Shown piece by piece: positions 1-7,412 of a stretch of 14,275 bases of DNA. Location: the NCBI GenBank assembly GCA_041593595.1, contig JBFHNV010000157.1, positions 1-14,275 on the forward strand, given 5' to 3'. The stretch is from JBFHNV01 sp041593595. GTDB taxonomy: Bacteria; Pseudomonadota; Gammaproteobacteria; HK1. Made by a program: the position numbers and the translations under genes. The notes under the pieces are model-generated. The model was not told where the DNA came from. It saw only the letters and a program-made list of their open reading frames with translations, and did not search any database. Positions within the stretch are counted from its first letter, which is position 1; every line of letters begins with the position of its first letter.

Positions 1-1601
1 GCAAGTGCGGCTGCACGCGCATGGTGCAGGGCGGCTACAACGTGGCGCTGGCGCCCGGGGACTCGGTGGAGCGCCACTTCATGGACACCATCGAGGGCGG
101 CAAGTGGCTCAACCATCAGGAGCTGGCCTGGCGGCTGGTGACCGGGGCGCAGGAGACCATCCGCGAGCTCGAGAACCAGATCGGCTGCTTCTTCGACCGC
201 AACCCCGACGGCACGGTGCACCAGAAGGCCTTCGCCGGGCAGACCTTCGACCGCACGGTGCACAAGGGGGACCTCACCGGCATCGAGATCATCAACCGGC
301 TGGCGGAGCAGGTGTGGAACGCGGGCGTGGAGCGCCTCGAGGATCACCGCGCTATCGCGCTCGTGCCCGCGCGCGAAGGAGGCGCCCTGGCGGGTGTGCT
401 CATGATCGACATGCGCACCGGGGGCTTGCGCCTGGTGCGGGCGCGGGCCGTGCTGCTCGCCACCGGTGGCGGGCCCACCATGTACCGCTACCACACCCCC
501 TCGGGGGACAAGAGCTGTGACGGCATGGCCATGGCGCTCACCGCGGGGCTCGCGCTGCGCGACATGGAGATGGTGCAGTTCCATCCCACCGGCCTGCTGG
601 CGGGTCCGGACACGCGGATGACCGGCACGGTGCTGGAGGAGGGACTTCGCGGCGCCGGCGGCTGGCTGCTGGGCGGTGACGGCGAGCGCTTCATGCACCG
701 CTACGACGGCAAGCTCGAACGCGCCACCCGCGACATCGTGAGCCGCGCCATCTACCAGGAGATGCTCGACGGCAACGTGACGTCCATGGGCGGTGTGTAC
801 CTGCAGATGGGCCACCTGGGCGCCGACTACGTGCGCCGCAGCTTCAAGGGCATGGTGGAGCGCTGCGCGGACTGCGGCTTCGACCTCGCCGGCGGGCTCG
901 TGGAGGTGGTGCCGACGGCACACTACATGATGGGCGGCGTGGAGTTCGAGCCGGACTGCCGCAGCACCCTCGACGGTCTGTTCGTGGCGGGCGAGGACTC
1001 CGGCGGCGTGCACGGCGCCAACCGCCTGGGCGGCAACGGTGTGGCCAACTCCACCGTGTTCGGGCGCATCGCCGGGCGCAGCATGGGCGAGGCCGTGCGT
1101 GCCGGCGGCGCGCTGCGCGAGCCGGACCCGGCGGCGGTGGACGCGGCCGCGGCGGCGGCGCTGGCGCCCCTGGCGCGGCCACGCGGCGATCCCGGTGGCG
1201 TGCGCGAGGCGCTCACCACGCTCATGTGGGATCGGGTGGGGATCCTGCGCGACGACGCGGGCCTGGCCGCCGCCGCGGACGCGTTGCGCACGCTGGACGC
1301 GGAGCTGGACGCCATCGGCGTGGACGGCAGCGACCGCGCCTTCAACCTCACGTGGCACGACTGGCTCAACCTCAAGAGCCTGGTGCTGGTGAGCCGCGCC
1401 ATCGCCGCCGCGGCCCGGGCGCGCACCGATTCCCGCGGCGCGCATCACCGCACCGACTTCCCCACCCCCGGCGCCGAGGCGGACTCCGCCTACACCCGCG
1501 TGCAGCTGCGCGGCGACGCCCTGGCCGTGACCCTGCAGCCGGTGGCGTTCACCCGCGTGCGCCCCGGCGAGACCCTGCTCCACGGCGGCGAGGCAGCGTG
1601 A
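1..1601 (+). CDS. Fumarate reductase/succinate dehydrogenase-type FAD flavoprotein, 3' part
   Basis: The reading frame is open from base 3 to the TGA at 1599-1601 (533 codons), so the true start lies upstream and only the N-terminal part of the FAD-binding fold is missing. Family landmarks are clear: QGG near the FAD site, an ATGGG segment, HPTG (His codon 582-584), EEGLRGAGG, an ERATRD segment, PTAHYMMGG, GLFVAGED and GANRLGGN. The C-terminus has the usual SRGAHHRTDFP segment of this family. By eye-alignment with SdhA/FrdA, the catalytic His, Arg and second His positions are kept. The histidine that normally carries covalent FAD is Cys (codon 12-14), so FAD is probably non-covalent, as in L-aspartate oxidase and soluble fumarate reductases. 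The substrate Thr before the conserved Glu appears to be Glu. The product probably oxidises or reduces a dicarboxylate-like substrate, which cannot be named. No iron-sulfur or membrane subunit follows; such partners could lie upstream. Confidence 0.88.
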   Translation, partial: KCGCTRMVQGGYNVALAPGDSVERHFMDTIEGGKWLNHQELAWRLVTGAQETIRELENQIGCFFDRNPDGTVHQKAFAGQTFDRTVHKGDLTGIEIINRLAEQVWNAGVERLEDHRAIALVPAREGGALAGVLMIDMRTGGLRLVRARAVLLATGGGPTMYRYHTPSGDKSCDGMAMALTAGLALRDMEMVQFHPTGLLAGPDTRMTGTVLEEGLRGAGGWLLGGDGERFMHRYDGKLERATRDIVSRAIYQEMLDGNVTSMGGVYLQMGHLGADYVRRSFKGMVERCADCGFDLAGGLVEVVPTAHYMMGGVEFEPDCRSTLDGLFVAGEDSGGVHGANRLGGNGVANSTVFGRIAGRSMGEAVRAGGALREPDPAAVDAAAAAALAPLARPRGDPGGVREALTTLMWDRVGILRDDAGLAAAADALRTLDAELDAIGVDGSDRAFNLTWHDWLNLKSLVLVSRAIAAAARARTDSRGAHHRTDFPTPGAEADSAYTRVQLRGDALAVTLQPVAFTRVRPGETLLHGGEAA

Positions 1602-1612
1602 AGGAGGCTGCC

Positions 1613-1643
1613 CTCCAGGCTTCGCGGAGCGGGAAGCCTGGGG
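1613..1643 (+). terminator. Hairpin just after the flavoprotein stop codon
   Basis: CCAGGCTTC at 1615-1623 pairs perfectly with GAAGCCTGG at 1633-1641 around a 9-base loop, and wobble/GC pairs extend it to 1613-1643. It starts 12 bases after the flavoprotein stop. No T-tract follows, so a classic intrinsic terminator is not fully supported. It may be a transcript-end stabilising hairpin. Confidence 0.45.
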
Positions 1644-1646
1644 ATT

Positions 1647-1896
1647 GAACCACAGAGGCACGGAGGGCACGGAGAAGTCGGGAGACGCGACGCGGTCTTC
1701 TCTCGTTTCCCTTCGTGTCTACGTGGGTTTCTTCGTCCGCCATCTCGAGTGGCGGCCCGAGTCGACAGCCTGAAGGAGCCGGATGGGACCTCGGACTGAT
1801 TCAGCCAGACGGGATGCAGTCAAGCGACGGCGTTCACTGCCGCAGGAATGTGTCCCCGCAGAATGATTCGCTGTGTCCGCTGTGCCCCTGTGGTTC
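1647..1896. repeat. Dispersed 'CCACAGAGG'-type intergenic repeat with inverted ends
   Basis: The segment 1647-1674 begins GAACCACAGAGGCACGG. The segment 1869-1896, ending CCCCTGTGGTTC, is its imperfect inverse complement (22 of 28 positions by hand count). A second inverse copy at about 1696-1726 (ending CTACGTGG) can also fold against the left arm. Repeats of this wording are, from memory, common between genes in many bacterial genomes, and the unit has no coding character. The rest of the 1602-1934 gap shows no gene. A short GGGTC/GACCC hairpin (1913-1929) lies just past the stop of the sulfotransferase gene. Confidence 0.6.
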
Positions 1897-1934
1897 ACTC
1901 ATGGAGGCGCCCGGGTCCCGCCATGACCCTCGGG

Positions 1935-4205
1935 TCACGAAGCGTCCAGCGCGACCCCCGCCGCCTCGAGGGCGCGGACGAAGGGCTTCACCGCGTCACC
2001 GTAGCGCTGCCAGCGCTTCACCGAGCTGGTGTAGAGGGGCTGGCGCACCTGCCACGCGCTGGAGGTGCGCACCGCGCCGGTGTGGCGGTGGAAGTCCAGG
2101 CAGGCCGGGTCCCACTCGAGCCCGCAGTGGTCCAGCAGGCGCCGCGCCTGGCCCTCCAGGTCGGCCACCAGCGCCTCGTAGTCCACGTGCAGCAGCGCGC
2201 CCCGCGGCAGCACCGCCTCCCAGTGGGCCATGAGGCGCCGGTAGCTGGCGTAGTAGTGGGCCAGGTCGCGCGGGTGGCGGGCGAACTCGTTGCCCAGGTC
2301 CAGGTCCTGGAAGTACGCCGACAGGCAGGTGTCCAGGGGATCCCGACGGCAGTGCACGATGGCCGCCCGCGGGAACAGGATCCCGGCGAGCCCCAGGTTG
2401 AGGAAGTTGTACGGCGTCTTGTCGCAGAGGCGCTCCGCCTCGCCCACGTCCCGGGCCAGCCGCACCAGGTAGCGACCGGCAAGCGCGTGCACCGTGTCCG
2501 CGTCCAGGGCGTCCAGGGCGGCGCCCAGATCCTGGCCATCCCGGGGCCCCATGCGCGTCAGCGTGTCGATCTCGCCGGCGCCCGCGGCGCGCGGGTGGCT
2601 GGCGATGATCTGCTCCACCAGGGTGGTGCCCGAGCGCGGCATGCCGGCAACGATCACGGGCACGCGGCTCGACGTGCCCAGCGCCCGCAGCCGCTCCACC
2701 CGCGCCCGGGTGTAGGCCGCCGTGCGCGCCGCCACCAGCTGCTCGACGGCGGGCGCGTCGTAGGGCGCCTGGCGCCGCCGCAGGCGGTTGGCACGGTGGT
2801 AGTGGGCCATGGCGGCGCGGGGATCTCCCCGATCGTCTTCGAGCTTGGCCAGCGTGAAGTGGGCGCTGGCGGCCTGCGGCGGGGACAGGGACCCGGCCCG
2901 CAGCCGCGCCGCGAGCGGCGCGAGCAGCCCGCGCTCCGTCTCGCCGCAGCGTCCCGCCAGCACCAGCCGCCGGGCCGCGGACACGCGTCCCGGATGGGCC
3001 GCGGCGACGGCGCGCAGCGCCGCCCTCGCCTGCCCGGCCTCACCGCCCTCCAGCAGTGCCCGGGCGCGCTGCTCCAGCAGCGCCGGATCCTCCGGCGCGG
3101 ACTCGAGGGCGGCATCGGCCCGCGCCACCGCCGCCTGCCAGCGTCCCCGGTGCAGCTCGAGCTCGATGGCCTCGCGCACGACGGCCGACTGGTCCGCGGG
3201 TGCCCGTGCCAGCACGTCGGCGGCCTCCGCCACCCGGTCCTGACGCCGCAGCGCCCTTGCCAGCAGCGCCCGCGCGGCGCCATCCGCCGGTCGCAGCGCG
3301 ACGGCCCGCGCCGCCGCGTCGCGGGCCGTGTCCAGGTCGTTGAGATCGAGACACGCCGCCGCCAGCAGCAGCGCGGGCTCCGGCTCTCCCGGTAGCTGCC
3401 GCGAGAGCTGCGCCAGCAGGCCGCGGGCATCGGCCACCCGGCCCAGTTCCAGCAGCAGCCGCGCGCAGGCCATGGCCGCCGCGGGGCTACCTCCGGGAGC
3501 GACCCGGGCCGCGGCGAGGGATCGACGCGCAGTGGGCAGATCCCCCCGCGCCGCCGCGGCCAGCGCCACGGCGGCGGCCGCCGCCGCGGTGCCCGGTGCC
3601 TGGTGGACCGCGTCTGCGGCCCGTGCCGCCGCCGCATCCGCCTCGTTCGCGTCCACCAGGATCTGCACCAGCAGCAGCGCCGCGTCGGCGAAGCCGGGAG
3701 CGATCTCCAGGGCCCGCTCCAGCGTGGCGCGTGCCTCGTCCAGGCGACCCGTCCGTTGCAGGGCGCTGCCCAGGTTCGCGGCGGTCTCGGGCGAACGCGG
3801 CGCCAGTCGCAGGCTCTCGCGCAGATGCTCGATGGCCGCCTCGTCGCGGCCCGCCGCCGCCAGCACCAGGGCCAGGTTGTTGTGGGCGTCGGCGAATCCC
3901 GGGTCCAGGGACAGGGCCTGCCGGTAGGCGGCCTCTGCTTCGTCCCTGCGGCCCGCGGCGCGCAGCACCTCGCCCAGGTTGCAGTGGAATGCAGCAGCCC
4001 CCGGCGCCAGCGCGAGGGCCGCGCGGATCTCCCGCTCGGCGGCCTTCAGGTCTCCGCGCTGCAGCAGCACCACCCCCAGCAGGTGGTGCGCATCCGCATG
4101 CCGGGGCTGCGCCCCCAGCACCGCCCGGTAGCCGGCCTCGGCGGCGTCCAGCCGCCCGCCCCGGTGCGCGTCCAGGGCCGCGGCGAATCGCGGGTCCGCC
4201 GCCAC
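1935..4205 (-). CDS. TPR-repeat sulfotransferase
   Basis: A 756-residue protein in two parts. Residues 1 to about 490 are Ala/Leu/Arg-rich helical repeats of TPR type (for example HNNLALVLAAAGRDEAAIEH), a protein-interaction scaffold. Residues about 510-756 are a Sulfotransfer_3-type domain that transfers sulfate from PAPS. The 5'-phosphosulfate loop PRSGTTLVEQI is at about 522-532, and the 3'-phosphate motif CRRDPLDTCLSAYF at about 617-630. The acceptor (protein tyrosine, glycan, lipid or small molecule) cannot be read from the sequence. No signal peptide or membrane segment is seen. The GTG at 4203-4205 is the first possible start because an in-frame TAG (4209-4211) sits two codons upstream; no convincing Shine-Dalgarno precedes it. 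The gene stands alone, divergent from the hydroxyacid dehydrogenase operon and convergent with the flavoprotein gene. Confidence 0.9.
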   Translation of the reverse strand: MAADPRFAAALDAHRGGRLDAAEAGYRAVLGAQPRHADAHHLLGVVLLQRGDLKAAEREIRAALALAPGAAAFHCNLGEVLRAAGRRDEAEAAYRQALSLDPGFADAHNNLALVLAAAGRDEAAIEHLRESLRLAPRSPETAANLGSALQRTGRLDEARATLERALEIAPGFADAALLLVQILVDANEADAAAARAADAVHQAPGTAAAAAAVALAAAARGDLPTARRSLAAARVAPGGSPAAAMACARLLLELGRVADARGLLAQLSRQLPGEPEPALLLAAACLDLNDLDTARDAAARAVALRPADGAARALLARALRRQDRVAEAADVLARAPADQSAVVREAIELELHRGRWQAAVARADAALESAPEDPALLEQRARALLEGGEAGQARAALRAVAAAHPGRVSAARRLVLAGRCGETERGLLAPLAARLRAGSLSPPQAASAHFTLAKLEDDRGDPRAAMAHYHRANRLRRRQAPYDAPAVEQLVAARTAAYTRARVERLRALGTSSRVPVIVAGMPRSGTTLVEQIIASHPRAAGAGEIDTLTRMGPRDGQDLGAALDALDADTVHALAGRYLVRLARDVGEAERLCDKTPYNFLNLGLAGILFPRAAIVHCRRDPLDTCLSAYFQDLDLGNEFARHPRDLAHYYASYRRLMAHWEAVLPRGALLHVDYEALVADLEGQARRLLDHCGLEWDPACLDFHRHTGAVRTSSAWQVRQPLYTSSVKRWQRYGDAVKPFVRALEAAGVALDAS

Positions 4206-4394
4206 GGGCTATGACCGCGGCCCGCGCGTCGCCGACCGCGTCACGTGCTCGCCGCTGCTGTCCGATCGCCGATCCATCGCAATGCCCGTCGCCAGCCGGA
4301 GCGGGCAGTGTATTGCCGCCGGCGCGCGCCATGCACCGTGGCGCCGGACTGCTATGCTTGCCCGCCTTGCGGATCCCGGGAGGGGGAGCGACGC
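4206..4394. promoter_or_regulatory. Divergent intergenic region between sulfotransferase and dehydrogenase genes
   Basis: These 189 bp separate two divergent starts, so both promoters should lie here. The only plus-strand -10-like hexamer I would point to is TATGCT at 4353-4358, and it has no good -35. A TACACT-like hexamer reads on the minus strand near 4309-4314. Both matches are weak. A strong Shine-Dalgarno-like run, GGAGGGGGAG (4379-4388), precedes the plus-strand GTG start at 4395. Confidence 0.35.
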
Positions 4395-5333
4395 GTGGCG
4401 GACGTGGTGATCACCGAGTACATCAACGACGCCGCGGCGGAAACACTGCGCAGCACCTTCAGCGTGCACTACGACCCCACCCTGGTGGAGCGACCCGGCG
4501 AGATTCCGGATCACCTCCGGGCAGCGCGTGCGCTGGTGGTGCGCAACCGCACCCGGGTGACCGCGGCGCTGCTGGGCGCCGCGCCGGCGCTGCGGGTGGT
4601 GGGCCGGCTCGGCGTCGGGCTCGACAACATCGACCTGGAGGCGTGCCGTGCCCGCGGCGTGCAGGTGGCGCCCGCCACCGGCGCCAACACCCGCTCGGTG
4701 GCCGAGTACACCCTGGCGGCCCTGCTGATGCTGCTGCGCGGCGCCTACCACGCCAGCGACCAGGTGCTGGCCGGCGACTGGCCGCGGGAGCGCCTGATGG
4801 CCGGCCGGGAGGTGGCCGGCAAGACCCTGGGGCTGGTGGGGTTCGCCGCCATCGGGCGCGCGGTGGCGGAGCCCGCGCGGGCGCTGGGGATGAGCGTGAT
4901 CGCCAGCGACCCCTACGTGGCGGAGCAGGACCCGGCGTGGGCGGCGCTGGGGGTCGAGCGGGTGGAGCTGGACGCGCTGCTGGCGCGCAGCCACGCGGTG
5001 AGCCTGCACGTGCCCCTCACGCCGCAGACCCGCCACCTGCTGGGCGCGGCGCAGATCGCGCGCATGCGCCCGGACGCGGTTCTGATCAACACCGCCCGCG
5101 GCGGCGTGCTGGACGACACCGCGCTGGCGACGGCGCTGCGCGAGGGGCGCCTCGCGGGCGCCATGCTGGACGTGTTCGAGGACGAGCCGCTGCCGGCGGG
5201 CTCGCCGCTGGTGGGCGTGCCGAACCTGCTGCTCACCCCGCACATCGCCGGCCTCACCCGGGAGGCCAACGAGCGGGTGGGCGCCCTGGTGGCCGCGCGG
5301 GTGTGCGAGATCCTCGCGGGGGCGGGGCAGTGA
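4395..5333 (+). CDS. D-2-hydroxyacid dehydrogenase (NAD-dependent), SlcC/SerA-like
   Basis: A 312-residue enzyme of the D-isomer-specific 2-hydroxyacid dehydrogenase family, which oxidises 2-hydroxyacids or reduces 2-oxoacids with NAD(P)H. The frame is open back to 4245, but GTG at 4395 is preferred: GGAGGGGGAG sits 6 bases upstream, the protein then begins MADVVITEYIND at the family's normal N-terminus, and the upstream extension is Arg/Cys-rich and unlike the family. Catalytic residues by motif are Arg235 (NTARGG), Glu264 (FEDEPLP) and His283 (LTPHIAGLT). The segment GRLGVGLDNID is also typical. The dinucleotide loop reads GFAAIG at 149-154 in place of GxGxxG. The next gene overlaps by 4 bp. 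With its Ldh2 neighbour and IclR regulator, a role as (S)-sulfolactate dehydrogenase (SlcC) is plausible but inferred. A 3-phosphoglycerate, hydroxypyruvate or other 2-hydroxyacid substrate is possible. Confidence 0.88.
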   Translation: MADVVITEYINDAAAETLRSTFSVHYDPTLVERPGEIPDHLRAARALVVRNRTRVTAALLGAAPALRVVGRLGVGLDNIDLEACRARGVQVAPATGANTRSVAEYTLAALLMLLRGAYHASDQVLAGDWPRERLMAGREVAGKTLGLVGFAAIGRAVAEPARALGMSVIASDPYVAEQDPAWAALGVERVELDALLARSHAVSLHVPLTPQTRHLLGAAQIARMRPDAVLINTARGGVLDDTALATALREGRLAGAMLDVFEDEPLPAGSPLVGVPNLLLTPHIAGLTREANERVGALVAARVCEILAGAGQ

Positions 5334-6334
5334 GCGCGTCCATCGCGGTGGCGGAGCTCGCCGGGCTGTGCGCCGCAGCCCTGGCCCGTGCCGGGACCTC
5401 CCCGGAGAACGCCCGCATCGTCGGTGACGCCCTGGCCGCGGCGGAGGCCGACGGCCTCGCATCCCACGGCGCGTCGCGCCTGCCCTTCTACGCGGCCCAG
5501 GTGAGGAGCGGCAAGGTGGACGGCCACGCCGTGCCGGAGGTGGTGCGCAGCGCCGCCGCCAGCGTGCGCGTGGACGCTCGCGACGGCTTCGCATACCCGG
5601 CCATCCGCGCCGGCCTGGACGCGGCGCTGGCCTTCGTCGCCGACACCGGAACCGCGGCCGTGGCGGTGGGCAACTCCCACCATGCCGGCGCCACGGGCCA
5701 CCACGTGGAGCATGCGGCGCGCCACGGGGTGGTGGCGCTGGGCTTCAGCAACTCCCCGGCCGGCATCGCACCGTTTGGCGGACACGTGGGCGTGTTCGGC
5801 ACCAACCCCATCGCCTTCGCCTGTCCCCGGGCGGCGGATCACCTGCCCCTGGTCATCGATCTCTCCCTGAGCGCCGTGGCCCGCGGCAAGGTGATGCAGG
5901 CGAAGCAGCGCGGCGAGCCCATCCCCGAGGGTTGGGCCATCGACGCCGGGGGCCGGCCCACCACCGACCCGGAGGCGGCCCTCGGCGGCACCATGCTGCC
6001 CATCGGCGGCGCCAAGGGCGCGGCCCTGGCACTGATGGTGGAGCTGCTGAGCGCCGCGCTCACCGGCAGCCATCTGGCCTTCGAGGCCAGCTCCTTCTTC
6101 ACCGCCGAGGGTCCGCCGCCGCGCATCGGCCAGTCCTTCGTGCTGCTGCACCCGGATGCGTTCGCGGGACCGGCCTTCGCGGAGCGGGTGGAGACCCTGA
6201 TCGGCGCGGTGGTGGCCCAGCCCGGCTGCCGCCTGCCCGGCGCCCGGCGCGCGGAGCTGCGCGCCCGGGCGCTCAAGGAGGGCGTGCTCGTCCCCGCGGC
6301 GCTGCTCGCCGAGATCCGCGCCCTCGCGAGCTGA
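5330..6334 (+). CDS. Ldh2/ComC-family malate/L-lactate/sulfolactate dehydrogenase
   Basis: A 334-residue NAD(P)-dependent oxidoreductase of the malate/L-lactate dehydrogenase (Ldh2) fold, which is unrelated to Rossmann-type dehydrogenases. Seen are SHGASRLPFY with His46, NSHHAGATGHH (His117/His118, the latter in the family's catalytic position), GTNPIAFACP, DLSLSAVARGK and GGAKGAALALMVELL. Full length matches the family's usual 330-350 residues. The start is GTG 5330-5332, which overlaps the preceding TGA by 4 bp (GTGA) and implies translational coupling. An upstream open frame continues but runs through the preceding gene. Family members include (R)-sulfolactate dehydrogenase ComC, ureidoglycolate dehydrogenase, diketogulonate reductase and malate dehydrogenases. 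Pairing with a D-2-hydroxyacid dehydrogenase favours an interconversion module such as sulfolactate, though the substrate is not proven by the sequence. Confidence 0.9.
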   Translation: MSASIAVAELAGLCAAALARAGTSPENARIVGDALAAAEADGLASHGASRLPFYAAQVRSGKVDGHAVPEVVRSAAASVRVDARDGFAYPAIRAGLDAALAFVADTGTAAVAVGNSHHAGATGHHVEHAARHGVVALGFSNSPAGIAPFGGHVGVFGTNPIAFACPRAADHLPLVIDLSLSAVARGKVMQAKQRGEPIPEGWAIDAGGRPTTDPEAALGGTMLPIGGAKGAALALMVELLSAALTGSHLAFEASSFFTAEGPPPRIGQSFVLLHPDAFAGPAFAERVETLIGAVVAQPGCRLPGARRAELRARALKEGVLVPAALLAEIRALAS

Positions 6335-6356
6335 TCCGCGCCGCCGCCGATCGGGC

Positions 6357-7151
6357 TCAGACCGGCTCGCGCGCCGCGCGGTCCGCGGCGATCTCCCGCG
6401 CCAGCGCGGCGGCGGCACGATCCAGCGTGTCCCTGAGCGCCACGGCGCGCACCAGCGACAGCCGCGCGGCGGGGGCATGCAGCGAGAGCCCCGCCACGAC
6501 GCGCCCGCGCGGGTCGCGCACCGGCACCGCGATGCCGATGAGCCCCTCGGTGTTCTCCTCGTCGTTGACGGAGTAGCCCTGGCGGCGGATGCGGGTGAGC
6601 TGCGCCGCGAGCGCCTCGCGGTCGGTGACGGTGCGTGGCGTGTAGCGCGCCAGGTCCAGCGTCCCCAGCAGCCGGGTGCGCTGGCGCGCCGGCAGGTGCG
6701 CCAGCAGCAGCTTGCCGATGGCGGTGGCGTGCACCGGCACGCGGTCGCCGGCGGCGAGCTGCGCGCGCAGGGGCCAGTCGCACTCCACCCGCTCCACGTA
6801 GAGCACGCGGTCGCGGTCCAGCACGCCCACGTTGCAGGTCTCCCCCACCGCCGCCACCAGCCCCGAGAGCACCGCGCGGACCGGCGCCGACGCGGCCCGT
6901 GCCCGCACCACGTCCAGAGCCAGGGCCGCGAGGCGCGGGCCGGGCGCGTAGCCTTCCGGGTCCACGGTGCGCAGCAGCACCCCCTCTGCCTCGAGCTGGC
7001 GCAGCAGCCGGTGCACCGACTGACGAGGCAGCCCGAGCCTGCGCGCGATGACGCTCAGGGTGGCGGGGGCCGGCTCGGCGAGGACGCAGTCCACCACCGC
7101 CAGCGCCTTGCGCAGCGCGGAGTTGCCGGGGCCGGGATCGCCAGCGGGCAT
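6357..7151 (-). CDS. IclR-family transcriptional regulator
   Basis: A 264-residue regulator. The N-terminal winged helix-turn-helix (about residues 10-75) contains LSVIARRLGLPRQSVHRLLR followed by LEAEGVLLR. The C-terminal IclR effector domain (about 85-255) contains GETCNVGVLDRDRVLYVERV, VPVHATAIGKLLLAHLP, GYSVNDEENTEGLIGIAVPV and GRVVAGLSLHAP, all standard for the family. The start is ATG 7149-7151; no strong Shine-Dalgarno was seen. It runs tail-to-tail with the dehydrogenase operon, with only 22 bp between stop codons. IclR proteins usually control a neighbouring catabolic operon in response to a small organic acid, so the dehydrogenase pair is the natural target (inference). Confidence 0.92.
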   Translation of the reverse strand: MPAGDPGPGNSALRKALAVVDCVLAEPAPATLSVIARRLGLPRQSVHRLLRQLEAEGVLLRTVDPEGYAPGPRLAALALDVVRARAASAPVRAVLSGLVAAVGETCNVGVLDRDRVLYVERVECDWPLRAQLAAGDRVPVHATAIGKLLLAHLPARQRTRLLGTLDLARYTPRTVTDREALAAQLTRIRRQGYSVNDEENTEGLIGIAVPVRDPRGRVVAGLSLHAPAARLSLVRAVALRDTLDRAAAALAREIAADRAAREPV

Positions 7152-7262
7152 GGGTGGCAGGCTCTCGAACGGGCCGCGGACGATAGCATCGCGCGCGTGG
7201 CGGCTTCATCCCGATGCGTCCGGGTGTGGACGGACCTTGCACGCCCGTGTCACAAGCTTCCG
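7152..7262 (-). promoter_or_regulatory. Upstream region of the IclR gene
   Basis: These 111 bp precede the IclR start and should hold its promoter. On the minus strand a TTGTGA-like element lies near 7250-7255, but no matching -10 was convincing. An imperfect CGGGTGT/CACGCCCG inverted pair lies at about 7221-7246. No gene was found. Confidence 0.25.
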
Positions 7263-7264
7263 CG

Positions 7265-7409
7265 CGACCACGCAGGCGCGACCACGCGGGGATCGGCCTG
7301 GCGCGACGACGTCGGGATCCGCCAGGGGCGACTACGCCGGGATCAGCCTGAAGCGACCACGTCGGGATCAGCGTGAAGCGGCCACGTCGGGATCAGTCAG
7401 AGGCGACTG
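7265..7409. repeat. 25-bp direct tandem repeat array
   Basis: The unit starts at 7279, 7304, 7329, 7354 and 7379, exactly 25 bp apart, with a truncated sixth copy at 7404. A shorter copy of the unit start (CGACCACG) lies at 7265. Each unit reads approximately CGACCACG, then T/C CGGGATC, then AGCCTGAAG. Copies differ at several positions, so the array is diverged. The period is not a multiple of three and no reading frame is preserved, so it is non-coding. There are no unique spacers, which excludes CRISPR. Confidence 0.85.
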
Positions 7410-7412
7410 AAT

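Noticed and set aside
1715..2233. Open frame of 172 codons starting in the gap after the flavoprotein
   Set aside because: It runs from the intergenic repeat into the antisense of the sulfotransferase gene, has a low-complexity product and shows no ribosome binding site.
1848..3395. Open frame of 515 codons on the plus strand
   Set aside because: Antisense to the TPR-sulfotransferase, with a low-complexity product and no recognisable domain.
4245..4394. Upstream ATG extension of the D-2-hydroxyacid dehydrogenase
   Set aside because: The added 50 residues are Arg/Cys-rich and unlike the family. A strong Shine-Dalgarno sits before GTG 4395.
3596..5329. Long upstream extension of the Ldh2-family gene
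   Set aside because: It passes out of frame through the sulfotransferase and D-2-hydroxyacid dehydrogenase genes. The GTG at 5330 with the 4-bp overlap fits the family N-terminus.
7265..7409. CRISPR array
   Set aside because: The repeats abut with no unique spacers, and no cas gene is present.
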